DNA of 64,000 nt. Source: Flavobacterium chilense (GTDB taxonomy: Bacteria > Bacteroidota > Bacteroidia > Flavobacteriales > Flavobacteriaceae). The position numbers and the translations under genes are program-made. This document shows positions 35,389 to 42,475 of this stretch, in pieces; position 1 is the stretch's first letter; every line of letters begins with the position of its first letter. The notes below the pieces were generated by a model, which did not search any database, was not told the DNA's origin, and was given only the letters and a program-made list of their open reading frames with translations. The stretch is from contig NZ_LSYT01000009.1 of the NCBI RefSeq assembly GCF_001602525.1, forward strand, positions 237,808-301,807, in the 5' to 3' direction.

Positions 35389-35618
35389 TTTCTTTGAAAA
35401 ACAATCATTTGCCTGTTTGTGGTATAACCTGGGCGTGCGCCAATTCCAAAGCATCCTGTTTCCTGATAAACATATGTTGAAACGCCTTCCAAACGCACAT
35501 ATTCCCAGTCTTGATTAGCGTATTGTTTTATTAAACTTTCGAGTTGTTCTGCTACATGATCAGAAGTTCCTTTTTTAGGATCGATCGAAGCAACGAATGG
35601 TACTACTTTGTATTCCAT
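35385..35618 (-). CDS. Small conserved protein, DUF4177-like
   Basis: Protein of 77 residues, MEYKVVPFVASIDPKKGTSD and QDWEYVRLEGVSTYV, ending RQMIVFQRK. The Y-K-V-V start and G/D-W-E-Y-V segment resemble DUF4177 proteins, which are small beta-alpha-beta folds. A unique middle segment has GCFGIGARPGYTT. No signal peptide. It overlaps the YidD-like start by 4 nt, so the two are coupled. Confidence 0.7.
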   Translation of the reverse strand: MEYKVVPFVASIDPKKGTSDHVAEQLESLIKQYANQDWEYVRLEGVSTYVYQETGCFGIGARPGYTTNRQMIVFQRK

Positions 35619-35701
35619 GATTTTTGATTTTAATTATTACTATTTTAAGGAAAGCGGTAAATAAAAATTTTGAAATGTTTTGTGTAAATGTTTTTATTGG
35701 T

Positions 35702-36607
35702 TTAATTTTTTAAAATAAAATCTTTAATAATTTTTTCCATATTTGATGGAAGATCAGCATTTTTAATTTCAAAATGGCTAATTTTCATTTCAGTAAACCA
35801 TTTTGTCCAATATGCCTTAATTACTTTTTCTTCATAAGGATTATTATGATTCGGATTAATTCCTATTACTAAAACTTCAAGATTAGATGGCACATTATTT
35901 ACTTTGATAAAACCAAAATCCTGATCGTGGAATTTTTTATCCCAGTCTTTAGTATTTAAACCATTTTTTCTGATAAGTTCAGGAGTTATATAAGTTGTTC
36001 GGTTATCTTCTTTCATTATAGTATTTTCATAAAACATATAACCATCTGTCATTATGATAAGTATATTTCGGTACTTATTTTCAATACATTGATCTTTTAA
36101 TTTGCTATCAAAAAAACTCCATATATCTGATCCTGTATACTTATTGTCTTTTATAGCAGATTCATATATTTTTGATGTTTGTGAAGCGTAATCCTTATTT
36201 ATAGAATTCAGTAAATCTTTTGAAGCATTATTTTTATCAATACTAATTCTTAAGTTTTTAGCAATTGTGTTAATTTCGGGATCCAGAGGTTCTGGATTAA
36301 AAAACAGTTGGATTTTATCATCAATTTGTCGTATTCTTTTTGATTTTAGATGTTGGGTAAAAGCTTCAGAAATAGATTTGATGTATCCTAAATCTCTTTG
36401 ATAATACTCCATTGTTGGATTGGGATTTTTTTTAAGGCTAATTCTATCGGATAAATCAAGCAGTATGCTTATGTTATAATTTTCTGAAACAGGACTTTTT
36501 GTTGAAGTTTCTTTTTCTTCATTTTTTTCTTTATCAGATTCCTTTTTACATGAAAGAATAGAAATGAGAATCAGTAATGTTGCAATGATTGTTAGTTTTT
36601 TTTTCAT
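35702..36607 (-). CDS. vWA-like lipoprotein
   Basis: Protein of 301 residues with signal MKKKLTIIATLLILISILSC (lipobox ILSC, Cys20), followed by a charged linker. The core looks like a von Willebrand A fold: ISILLDLSDRIS gives the first MIDAS strand (D-x-S), and NILIIMTDGYMF the later strand with its conserved T-D-G, while VLVIGINPNHNN fits a further strand. It would be anchored on the periplasmic side. It is the last gene of a tight run after a TerB-like and a four-helix membrane protein (gap 5 bp). Function is unknown; the trio may form one complex. Confidence 0.75.
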   Translation of the reverse strand: MKKKLTIIATLLILISILSCKKESDKEKNEEKETSTKSPVSENYNISILLDLSDRISLKKNPNPTMEYYQRDLGYIKSISEAFTQHLKSKRIRQIDDKIQLFFNPEPLDPEINTIAKNLRISIDKNNASKDLLNSINKDYASQTSKIYESAIKDNKYTGSDIWSFFDSKLKDQCIENKYRNILIIMTDGYMFYENTIMKEDNRTTYITPELIRKNGLNTKDWDKKFHDQDFGFIKVNNVPSNLEVLVIGINPNHNNPYEEKVIKAYWTKWFTEMKISHFEIKNADLPSNMEKIIKDFILKN

Positions 36608-36612
36608 AAGAA

Positions 36613-37881
36613 TTAGTTTTTAGAATAAACTAAATGTTGAAAATCAGGATCAACCAGATTTAACTTACTTAAATGTTCTTCTGATGACATATCACAACTT
36701 TCTAGTAATTCGGTTTTTTCGGTATATGGTAAAGCTATTTCGGTATTAATAGCCTGAAACCATCCTTCTTTGTATTGATGATGATAATGCAGATATTCTT
36801 TTACAGGAAACACAAATCCATCTATTTTAGATTGAAGTTCTGATATTTTTCCAGTTATGGTCACTATTTGTTGTTTGAAATTATTGATTTTGTTAATATA
36901 ATCTGCTTTTAATTTTTCGAGATCTATAAGATTTTCTTTTTTTCCTCTTATAAAAGCTCTGATTTTATCAATATTTTCGAATTCTTTCATAACAAAATCA
37001 AAAACAAGTCCCCAAATGATATACACAACAAAACCGGCAAAGATTATCATCCAAAATTCGGCTTCACCTAATGCAATATTTAAATTATAAGGAGAAGAAT
37101 CAGTAGTTTTATTGAACTCATATATTTTTTTTTCAATTTGATAGGCTAAAAGTGCATCAAATAAAAATGTTGTGATAAACAAAGCAACCATCCTGAAGAT
37201 ATTCTTTATTCCTTTTCCTTTTTGCACCATATGAATGACATAACCTAATCCCATAAATACAAACGGAATTGTAATTACAAGAACGCCTTCCAGCCAGCTT
37301 GCCTGAAAAGAATTGGTCAATGCATTGGCATCAAAAATGGCAGCTGTTAAACTATCATTTGCAAACTCCTTGAAAAAAGCAGAATAAGATGCTGAAATAT
37401 AAAATACTAAAACATAAAGTGTTATTGGAAGTAATAAAAATAAACCAATATAAAATTGAGCTTTTAAGCCTTTACCATCTTCAATTCCGTATTTGTCCGG
37501 ATTACGTTTTACTTCAATAATTTCATTTTTTATATGATCGATTTCATCATTAAGATCCTGTTCTTTTTTTTCATATATACCAATTGCAGCCTCAGATTTT
37601 TTAAGTTCAGTTCTGTTTTTTTCCTGTTCTTCTTTATAAGGTTGTTTTAATCTGTCCTGCTCTAATTTTTGTTTTCGACATTGATCTTCAAAACTCATAT
37701 ATAAGTTTTGTAAACAAGCTTTTAAAACAATAGGTTTTCCCATTGCTTTTATTGATGCGGCAAATCCACTTTGATAATAAGTTATCCGTATTTGTTCGCG
37801 CTCATTTTCATTTTCTTCAAAAGTATCTGACTTTACGTTTTCTACTTTTTTCAAACTAAATAATTGTGTAAGTGATTTCAT
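36613..37881 (-). CDS. Coiled-coil membrane protein of unknown function
   Basis: Protein of 422 residues. An N-terminal coiled coil (about 60-120; rich in E, K and Q) comes before four predicted membrane helices: about 130-160 (IGLLLLPITLYVLVFYIS-like), 200-220, 230-250 and 275-297 (FWMIIFAGFVVYIIWGLVF). A second coiled coil (about 310-360) and a cytosolic tail follow. It starts 3 bp after the TerB-like stop and ends 5 bp before the vWA-like gene, so the three are co-expressed. I do not recognise the family. Confidence 0.75.
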   Translation of the reverse strand: MKSLTQLFSLKKVENVKSDTFEENENEREQIRITYYQSGFAASIKAMGKPIVLKACLQNLYMSFEDQCRKQKLEQDRLKQPYKEEQEKNRTELKKSEAAIGIYEKKEQDLNDEIDHIKNEIIEVKRNPDKYGIEDGKGLKAQFYIGLFLLLPITLYVLVFYISASYSAFFKEFANDSLTAAIFDANALTNSFQASWLEGVLVITIPFVFMGLGYVIHMVQKGKGIKNIFRMVALFITTFLFDALLAYQIEKKIYEFNKTTDSSPYNLNIALGEAEFWMIIFAGFVVYIIWGLVFDFVMKEFENIDKIRAFIRGKKENLIDLEKLKADYINKINNFKQQIVTITGKISELQSKIDGFVFPVKEYLHYHHQYKEGWFQAINTEIALPYTEKTELLESCDMSSEEHLSKLNLVDPDFQHLVYSKN

Positions 37882-37884
37882 TAG

Positions 37885-38280
37885 TTATGAGTTTAGCTGG
37901 TTAATAATTTCTTCTTTTTTTATGTTTTTTTGAACACAGTCAATGAGATAACTGGAAAGATCATTAATGTTTTCGTCTAAAAAGTGGAACTTTCTACAGT
38001 ACTTTTTTAGCATATTTTCTTCATCATCAGTAATTTTGCCATCTGCCCAAATAATTCTCGCAAAATCATATAAATATTCAATCTTGGTATTTAAATTTTC
38101 AGGAACAATCGATTCTGTATTTATTGGGCTTAAGAAAAGTTTATCAAGTTCTTCTCTGGGAATACCGCGTTCATCTGCAAAATGATATAACATTTGAAGT
38201 TCTAATATGTCAAACTGATCATCACATAATGCCATTTGATATAATCTTAAAAAATGGCTTTTTAATTCGAGTGTCATCAT
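37885..38280 (-). CDS. TerB-like protein
   Basis: Cytosolic all-helical protein of 131 residues with the TerB/TerB-N pattern of repeated acidic turns: ALCDDQFDILELQMLYHFAD near the start and RIIWADGKITDDEENMLKKY in the second half (D-G-x-I-x-x-x-E type). TerB proteins belong to tellurite/phage/stress-response systems. Whether the family assignment holds needs a profile search. First gene of the TerB / membrane / vWA-like trio. The second Met at residue 2 could also start translation. Confidence 0.75.
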   Translation of the reverse strand: MMTLELKSHFLRLYQMALCDDQFDILELQMLYHFADERGIPREELDKLFLSPINTESIVPENLNTKIEYLYDFARIIWADGKITDDEENMLKKYCRKFHFLDENINDLSSYLIDCVQKNIKKEEIINQLNS

Positions 38281-38291
38281 TGTTTTTTGAA

Positions 38292-38645
38292 TTATTTTTT
38301 TGGTAAATTTTCACATGCGATTCCATTGCCGTCACCATCCAGTTTTTTGTAGCAGATTTTGTTACTATTGTAAACTGCTTGTGCTTCAGGCTGTGTTTTA
38401 AAATCACCACAAGTTTTAGTTGGACAATTTGAATTTGATGAATTACCTGTTGAACCTGAAGTATCTTTTACACTTGAAGTATCTGATGATTCTGAACAAG
38501 AAATAGCTAATCCAAATGTCATTGTTAGTAGTATTACTAGGAGGCATCCATTATTCTTATTTGAATAAGATCTCGATCGTGTATTGGTAAAATGCCCCTG
38601 AACATAAGTCCCGTTTTTTTTGTAGTATCCTTTTCTATATGCCAT
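38292..38645 (-). CDS. Membrane-anchored Excalibur-domain protein
   Basis: Protein of 117 residues. The N-terminal part (MAYRKGYYKKNGTYVQGHF) resembles small Gly/His 'VxGHxR' peptides. Then come a hydrophobic helix (about 33-50; GCLLVILLTMTFGLAIS) and a C-terminal Excalibur domain (about 75-114): CPTKTCGDFKTQPEAQAVY and KLDGDGNGIACENL, with the D-x-D-x-D-G calcium loop and two Cys that form a disulfide. Possible calcium binding outside the membrane. It begins only 5 bp after the DUF4236 gene. Confidence 0.82.
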   Translation of the reverse strand: MAYRKGYYKKNGTYVQGHFTNTRSRSYSNKNNGCLLVILLTMTFGLAISCSESSDTSSVKDTSGSTGNSSNSNCPTKTCGDFKTQPEAQAVYNSNKICYKKLDGDGNGIACENLPKK

Positions 38646-38650
38646 GATTG

Positions 38651-38899
38651 TTACTGTTTTATAATATAAATTAAAAATGTTATTGCTCCCGTGAATACAA
38701 ATAGTAACATGCAGCCACTATTTTTTGCATTGTTAAAATTATTTTGATAATTAACTCCGGATATTCCTGTTCTGATTGATAATCTTTTGGAACTAATAGT
38801 TCCCCTGCTTGTTTTTAAACTTGGATAGATTCCGGATTTGCTAATGTTTAATCCAAGTCCTCCTCCAAGTTTAATTCTTTTTTGAAATCGAAATCCCAT
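38651..38899 (-). CDS. DUF4236 domain protein
   Basis: Protein of 82 residues. The N-terminus MGFRFQKRIKLGGGLGLNIS, followed by KSGIYPSLKTSRGT and a later GISGVNY, is the DUF4236 pattern, found in many bacterial and plasmid or phage-linked genes. One hydrophobic helix at the C-terminus (GCMLLFVFTGAITFLIYII) should anchor it. The function of DUF4236 is unknown. Confidence 0.85.
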   Translation of the reverse strand: MGFRFQKRIKLGGGLGLNISKSGIYPSLKTSRGTISSKRLSIRTGISGVNYQNNFNNAKNSGCMLLFVFTGAITFLIYIIKQ

Positions 38900-38911
38900 T
38901 GTTATTATAGA

Positions 38912-39118
38912 TTAGGTGGTATGACAGGCATTGCAGCACGTTTTGCAACCATTCGATTTAGAATAAGTTTTTTTAGCCTCATCTACTGCAGGTTTGCAAG
39001 AAGAAAAACTGCCTAAGTATTTCTTGCTTATAATACTTTGAAAATAGTAACAATCACTAGTGTGAACTTCATGGTCTCCATTTGATTGTGCGGTATTGTT
39101 TACATAATAATCTTTCAT
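38912..39118 (-). CDS. Small Cys-rich protein
   Basis: Protein of 68 residues with no signal peptide. Motifs are HEVHTSDCYYFQ, KYLGSFSSCKPAVDEAKKTY and a Cys-rich end GCKTCCNACHTT. The Cys/His arrangement suggests zinc binding. Similar short proteins occur in other bacteria but the function is not known to me. It is 12 bp upstream of the DUF4236 gene. Confidence 0.72.
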   Translation of the reverse strand: MKDYYVNNTAQSNGDHEVHTSDCYYFQSIISKKYLGSFSSCKPAVDEAKKTYSKSNGCKTCCNACHTT

Positions 39119-39199
39119 AATTTTTTGTTTTGATTAATAGTTGAGTTTAATTTTAAAAAAAGACTTTTGACATCAGAAGTGAGGTCAAAAGCCTGGATG

Positions 39200-39358
39200 T
39201 TACTTTCTCTTTTTATAATGGTTGTTGGTACTTGAATTTTTGTACTTACCTCCTTTATGAGAACTTCCTTTTCCACTTTTGTAATGACCACTTTGGGCTT
39301 CAATACTTCCTCCCAGAACAAGGAAGAACAGACTAAATAAAACGACTAGTTTTTTCAT
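39200..39358 (-). CDS. Small secreted Gly/His/Lys-rich peptide (52 residues)
   Basis: ORF of 53 codons from ATG 39358 to TAA 39200. It has a good signal peptide (MKKLVVLFSLFFLVLGGS, then IEAQ/S), and its mature part GHYKSGKGSSHKGGKYKN is followed by a basic tail. This kind of GHY..GKGSSHKGG peptide recurs in Flavobacteria and shares its style with the N-terminus of the Excalibur protein nearby. A longer out-of-frame ORF overlaps it (39115-39321) but has no signal or family resemblance. First gene of the small-gene run transcribed leftwards. Confidence 0.75.
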   Translation of the reverse strand: MKKLVVLFSLFFLVLGGSIEAQSGHYKSGKGSSHKGGKYKNSSTNNHYKKRK

Positions 39359-39451
39359 GATTTTAAGTTTAAATTGAATTATAATTCAAACTTAGACCTA
39401 TTTGGTACCGGTATTTTACGGAAATCCATAATCAGTAATTTTATTTACAGA

Positions 39452-39477
39452 AATAAAAAAAGCCCCCGAAGGAGCTT
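39452..39477 (-). terminator. Terminator of the response regulator-kinase operon
   Basis: On the minus strand AAGCTCC-TTCG-GGGGCTT is followed by a T run, 30-50 bp past the response regulator stop. Confidence 0.8.
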
Positions 39478-39506
39478 GAAAAGTTATAATTGAAGTTTAC
39501 AGAATT

Positions 39507-40175
39507 TTAGATAATCCCCATGTCTTTTGTAATAGAAACTAAATGAACTGTATTATTGGCCTTGAAGAAATCTTTTAGTTTAGATAATCTTTTTTCCATA
39601 GCACTTTTACTATTAGGTTTAACATCTGAACTTTTGAAAATCTCGATAATCTCATCTTGTGAAGTTCCGTCAGATAGATATTTTAGAATTTTAATATCGA
39701 TATCGTCTATTTCATAATTGCCTTTTTCCTGAAGCGCTGAAGCAACTTCTGGTGAAATAAATTTTTGATCAGAAACCGAAATTATTGTAATAGCTTTTTT
39801 AAGCTCTTCAATACTGTTCCTGCCTTTTAGGACAAAGGCATCAATTTCAGAATCGTTAAAAAGTGATTTTATACGGGCATTTTTATCTTCAATAGAGTAG
39901 GCTATGATTTTAATATCAGGCTGCAGTTCACGAACTTTTTGGATTAACTCGTCACCACTGCTAATTTTTACTTCACGATGGTCTTTTTTAAACGACAGAT
40001 CACTAATTAATAAATCGTATGGTTCATTATCCTGAATGGCTTTTCTTATTTTTAGAAAAGCATCGTCACAATATTTTGCGTGCTGAAAATTGACAATTTC
40101 GAAATCACTCAAAGTTTGTTTTATGGCTAAATTGAATTCTTCAAAATCCTCGGCTATTATTACTTTCTTAAACAT
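39507..40175 (-). CDS. Response regulator, copy B
   Basis: Protein of 222 residues. A receiver domain (about 1-125) has acidic pocket Glu9-Asp10, phospho-acceptor Asp59 in YDLLISDLSFKK and the late Lys in FVLKGRNSIEEL. The C-terminal part (about 150-222) is a helix-turn-helix of the LuxR/GerE general type, ILKYLSDGTSQDEIIEIF, although poorly conserved. It begins 6 bp after the copy B kinase stop, so it should be that kinase's partner. It is the only full response regulator of either copy, and may serve both kinases. Its target could be the AACTAGTT promoters, by inference. Confidence 0.88.
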   Translation of the reverse strand: MFKKVIIAEDFEEFNLAIKQTLSDFEIVNFQHAKYCDDAFLKIRKAIQDNEPYDLLISDLSFKKDHREVKISSGDELIQKVRELQPDIKIIAYSIEDKNARIKSLFNDSEIDAFVLKGRNSIEELKKAITIISVSDQKFISPEVASALQEKGNYEIDDIDIKILKYLSDGTSQDEIIEIFKSSDVKPNSKSAMEKRLSKLKDFFKANNTVHLVSITKDMGII

Positions 40176-40181
40176 AGGCTT

Positions 40182-41891
40182 TTATTTAGGCATTGTTATT
40201 TTTACTTTAAAACCTTTATCAGGTTCGGTTTCAAAAGTAATAGTTCCTTTTGTGGCCAGAATACGGTTTTCCATATTTTGTAAACCATTTTTTATAATTT
40301 GTTCTTTTTCGCAACCTTTTCCATTATCTGTATAATCAATGAAAACTGTTTTTCCGTTGCTGTCAAACTTAACAACGACTAATGATGCCTGACTATGTTT
40401 TTTCATATTCACCATTAATTCTTGTAAAACTCTGTGAATTGTAACCTTTTTGATATTGTCTACTAATTCCCAATTTACTTTTTCGATATTATTAATAATG
40501 ACGTTTGTATTCTCGTTATTATAAGTCGAAAGCATTTCTCTCAAATTAGTGGCATAATTTGCTGTAATATCAATGGTACTATTTTCTTGCGAAATTCTAC
40601 GAACACGTGAATAAATATTGTCTAGCTTTTGAACCAATGTTTCTTTTGTGTTGTCAATAGCTAATGGCTGTGTTTGAGTAAATGTCATAGCATGAAAAAC
40701 ATCATTTGCCAGTTCATCATGAATGTCTTTGGCAATGCGGGTTTCAGTATCATAAGCAGTTTTTATTTTGTCGATTCGTCCTCTGTTTCTAAAATATCGT
40801 ATTAAAATTAATATGACAATAATTAAAATTAGAACAACAAATCCTGCAACTACTTTTTGATATTTTTCTTCCTGAAGAGCCAATAAATTCTCTGTTTTTT
40901 CTAAACGTAGTTTTTGATTTTCATCCTTTTCTTTTTTAGAATCGTATTTAATTTTGGCAAATTTATTTTTAAAATTGTTTCTGATTTTAATGATACTGTC
41001 GTTTAAGACAATATATTTTTGGGCATATTCTGTGTTGCGAATATTAGAACTATTAGACATTAAAAAAGAGAGTGACTCTAACCTTTCATCAATACTATTC
41101 AACTTTGTAGCAATTTGATAAGCTGTTTGCGCATATTCATGAGATTTCTTATAATCAATTTTTGCATAATACTCAGCTAAATGTAAACAACTCTGAATAC
41201 GACCATATGAATCATCTGTTTCATTTCTAATTTTGAAACCCTGAGTCATAAGCAGAAGCCCTTTGTCAATATCTCCTTTATTAAAATAAGCAAAGCCTAA
41301 ATTATCTAAAACCCTGGCTTTTGTTCCTTTGAGTGAATTATTGTCTAATATTTTTTTATTTAAAATGGATTCTAAAATCTGAATTGACTTATCATATTTT
41401 TTTTGCTGAATATAAACAACAGCAATATTATTTAACGGAGATTGTTTGGAGATAGAATCGGTACAGTCTTTTATTGCTTCTTTATAGTAATAAACAGCAT
41501 CATCGTAGAGTGCAAGTTCTTTATCGGCTATGCCAAAAAAATTATTAATGGCGGCACTGTAAACATCTTTTTTTGTAATATATGGTAAAGCTTCTGTTAA
41601 TGTTTCCTTGCTTCCGTAATAATCGCCATTTATTTGCTGAATAGAAGCCATTTGAATGAGATTATAGACAATATTAGCACTGTCTTTCATGGCTTCAAAA
41701 GCTATTTTCGATTTATTGAAGTTATAGAATGCACTATTAAAATTTTTGCTTTCAAGGCTCGTTATTCCTTTTTCCCGAAACTCCAGAGCTTCTTTTTTAA
41801 TAGATGAGGTATTGACAGGTTTAATGTTTTCTTCTTTACAGGAAAGGAGAAGAAGGAAGAATATAAAATAAAAATTCGGGGATCGTAGCAT
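40182..41891 (-). CDS. TPR-containing sensor histidine kinase, copy B
   Basis: Protein of 569 residues, gap-free homologue of the 28791-30500 kinase: lipoprotein-like Cys18 (LLLLSCKEE), TPR periplasmic region (about 30-300; GSKETLTEALPYI), one membrane helix (about 346-367), His391 in RIAKDIHDELANDVFH, N box QELMVNMKKH and G1 DNGKG. It is followed by its response regulator gene 6 bp downstream and preceded by a YADGP peptide gene. The regions for the peptide, leader and kinase are therefore conserved as a set between copies A and B. Confidence 0.92.
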   Translation of the reverse strand: MLRSPNFYFIFFLLLLSCKEENIKPVNTSSIKKEALEFREKGITSLESKNFNSAFYNFNKSKIAFEAMKDSANIVYNLIQMASIQQINGDYYGSKETLTEALPYITKKDVYSAAINNFFGIADKELALYDDAVYYYKEAIKDCTDSISKQSPLNNIAVVYIQQKKYDKSIQILESILNKKILDNNSLKGTKARVLDNLGFAYFNKGDIDKGLLLMTQGFKIRNETDDSYGRIQSCLHLAEYYAKIDYKKSHEYAQTAYQIATKLNSIDERLESLSFLMSNSSNIRNTEYAQKYIVLNDSIIKIRNNFKNKFAKIKYDSKKEKDENQKLRLEKTENLLALQEEKYQKVVAGFVVLILIIVILILIRYFRNRGRIDKIKTAYDTETRIAKDIHDELANDVFHAMTFTQTQPLAIDNTKETLVQKLDNIYSRVRRISQENSTIDITANYATNLREMLSTYNNENTNVIINNIEKVNWELVDNIKKVTIHRVLQELMVNMKKHSQASLVVVKFDSNGKTVFIDYTDNGKGCEKEQIIKNGLQNMENRILATKGTITFETEPDKGFKVKITMPK

Positions 41892-41943
41892 AATAGTTAC
41901 TTTCCCCGAAATTAAATAAAATTTATATTAAAACTAATTTTAT

Positions 41944-42138
41944 TTAGTCTTTAACTGGTGGTGGTGGTACTTTGATAGGATCATCATCCGGACCATCAGC
42001 ATAGGATGGTTTTTCAGGAAGAGCTTCCTTTTTAAGTTCAGTTTTAGAATTGTTATCTGATGAAACTTCGTCAGCAGTACAAGAAATTACAGTCGTTGTT
42101 AATAGTGCAAAGGCACCCAAAATGAATATTTTTTTCAT
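41944..42138 (-). CDS. Small exported YADGP-tail lipoprotein peptide, copy B
   Basis: Peptide of 64 residues, signal MKKIFILGAFALLTTTVISC with lipobox VISC and then TADE. A hydrophilic linker leads to the tail KPSYADGPDDDPIKVPPPP. Compared with copy A, the lipobox-TxDE and YADGP stretches are conserved, while the linker and the tail beyond YADGP differ. That pattern is expected of a signal with a conserved core. It lies 52 bp upstream of the kinase start. Function is inferred from context only. Confidence 0.75.
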   Translation of the reverse strand: MKKIFILGAFALLTTTVISCTADEVSSDNNSKTELKKEALPEKPSYADGPDDDPIKVPPPPVKD

Positions 42139-42149
42139 GATTTTATGAA

Positions 42150-42164
42150 TTAAAAATTAGACAT
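42150..42164 (-). other. Four-codon upstream ORF MSNF in leader B
   Basis: ATG TCT AAT TTT TAA, 26 nt before the peptide start, as in copy A. The third codon position of Phe differs between copies while the peptide is the same. Confidence 0.3.
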
Positions 42165-42371
42165 GGGTATTGCTGTCCGGAACTTTTCCGGATCTTGTTT
42201 TAGGCAATACCAAATGATTTTGGGAAGTGAAGTGCGTAGAACTATAAAATTTTATTTATACTTCCCGGATAAAGTCCGTTTTACGGTTTTCCGCACTTTT
42301 AGTAGAACTAGTTTTGTACTTTTGTTTTAGACCTGCAGTTCAAAGTATTAACTGATTCTGAGGCAAAGTAA
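42165..42371 (-). promoter_or_regulatory. Conserved structured leader and divergent promoters, copy B
   Basis: Same plan as copy A: GGTATTGC/GCAATACC (42166-42173 / 42204-42211) enclosing TCCGGAA/TTCCGGA; GGGAAGT/ACTTCCC (42222-42228 / 42260-42266); GTGCG plus ATAAAAT pairing GTTTTAC plus CGCAC (42232-42250 / 42278-42296). Compared with copy A, GTGTA/TACAC became GTGCG/CGCAC, and a G-C pair in GTAAGAC/GTCTTAC became A-T, so pairing is kept while sequence changes. The plus-strand promoter is AACTAGTT-N3-TACTTTTG (42306-42324). The minus-strand box TTACTTTG is at 42371-42364. Confidence 0.65.
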
Positions 42372-42475
42372 CAACGATTGTAAAGCTGAATTTATACGGA
42401 ATTCCGGGAGATCCGAACTTTACGGAAACCCTTAAAGAATCCGATAAGAAAATCCTAAAAACCCTAAAAATCCGA

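Noticed and set aside
39115..39321. 68-codon minus-strand ORF overlapping the 52-codon secreted peptide gene
   Set aside because: It has no signal or family features, and the overlapping 52-codon frame has a clear signal peptide and a mature sequence of a type seen in Flavobacteria. The 4-nt overlap with the Cys-rich gene is probably chance.
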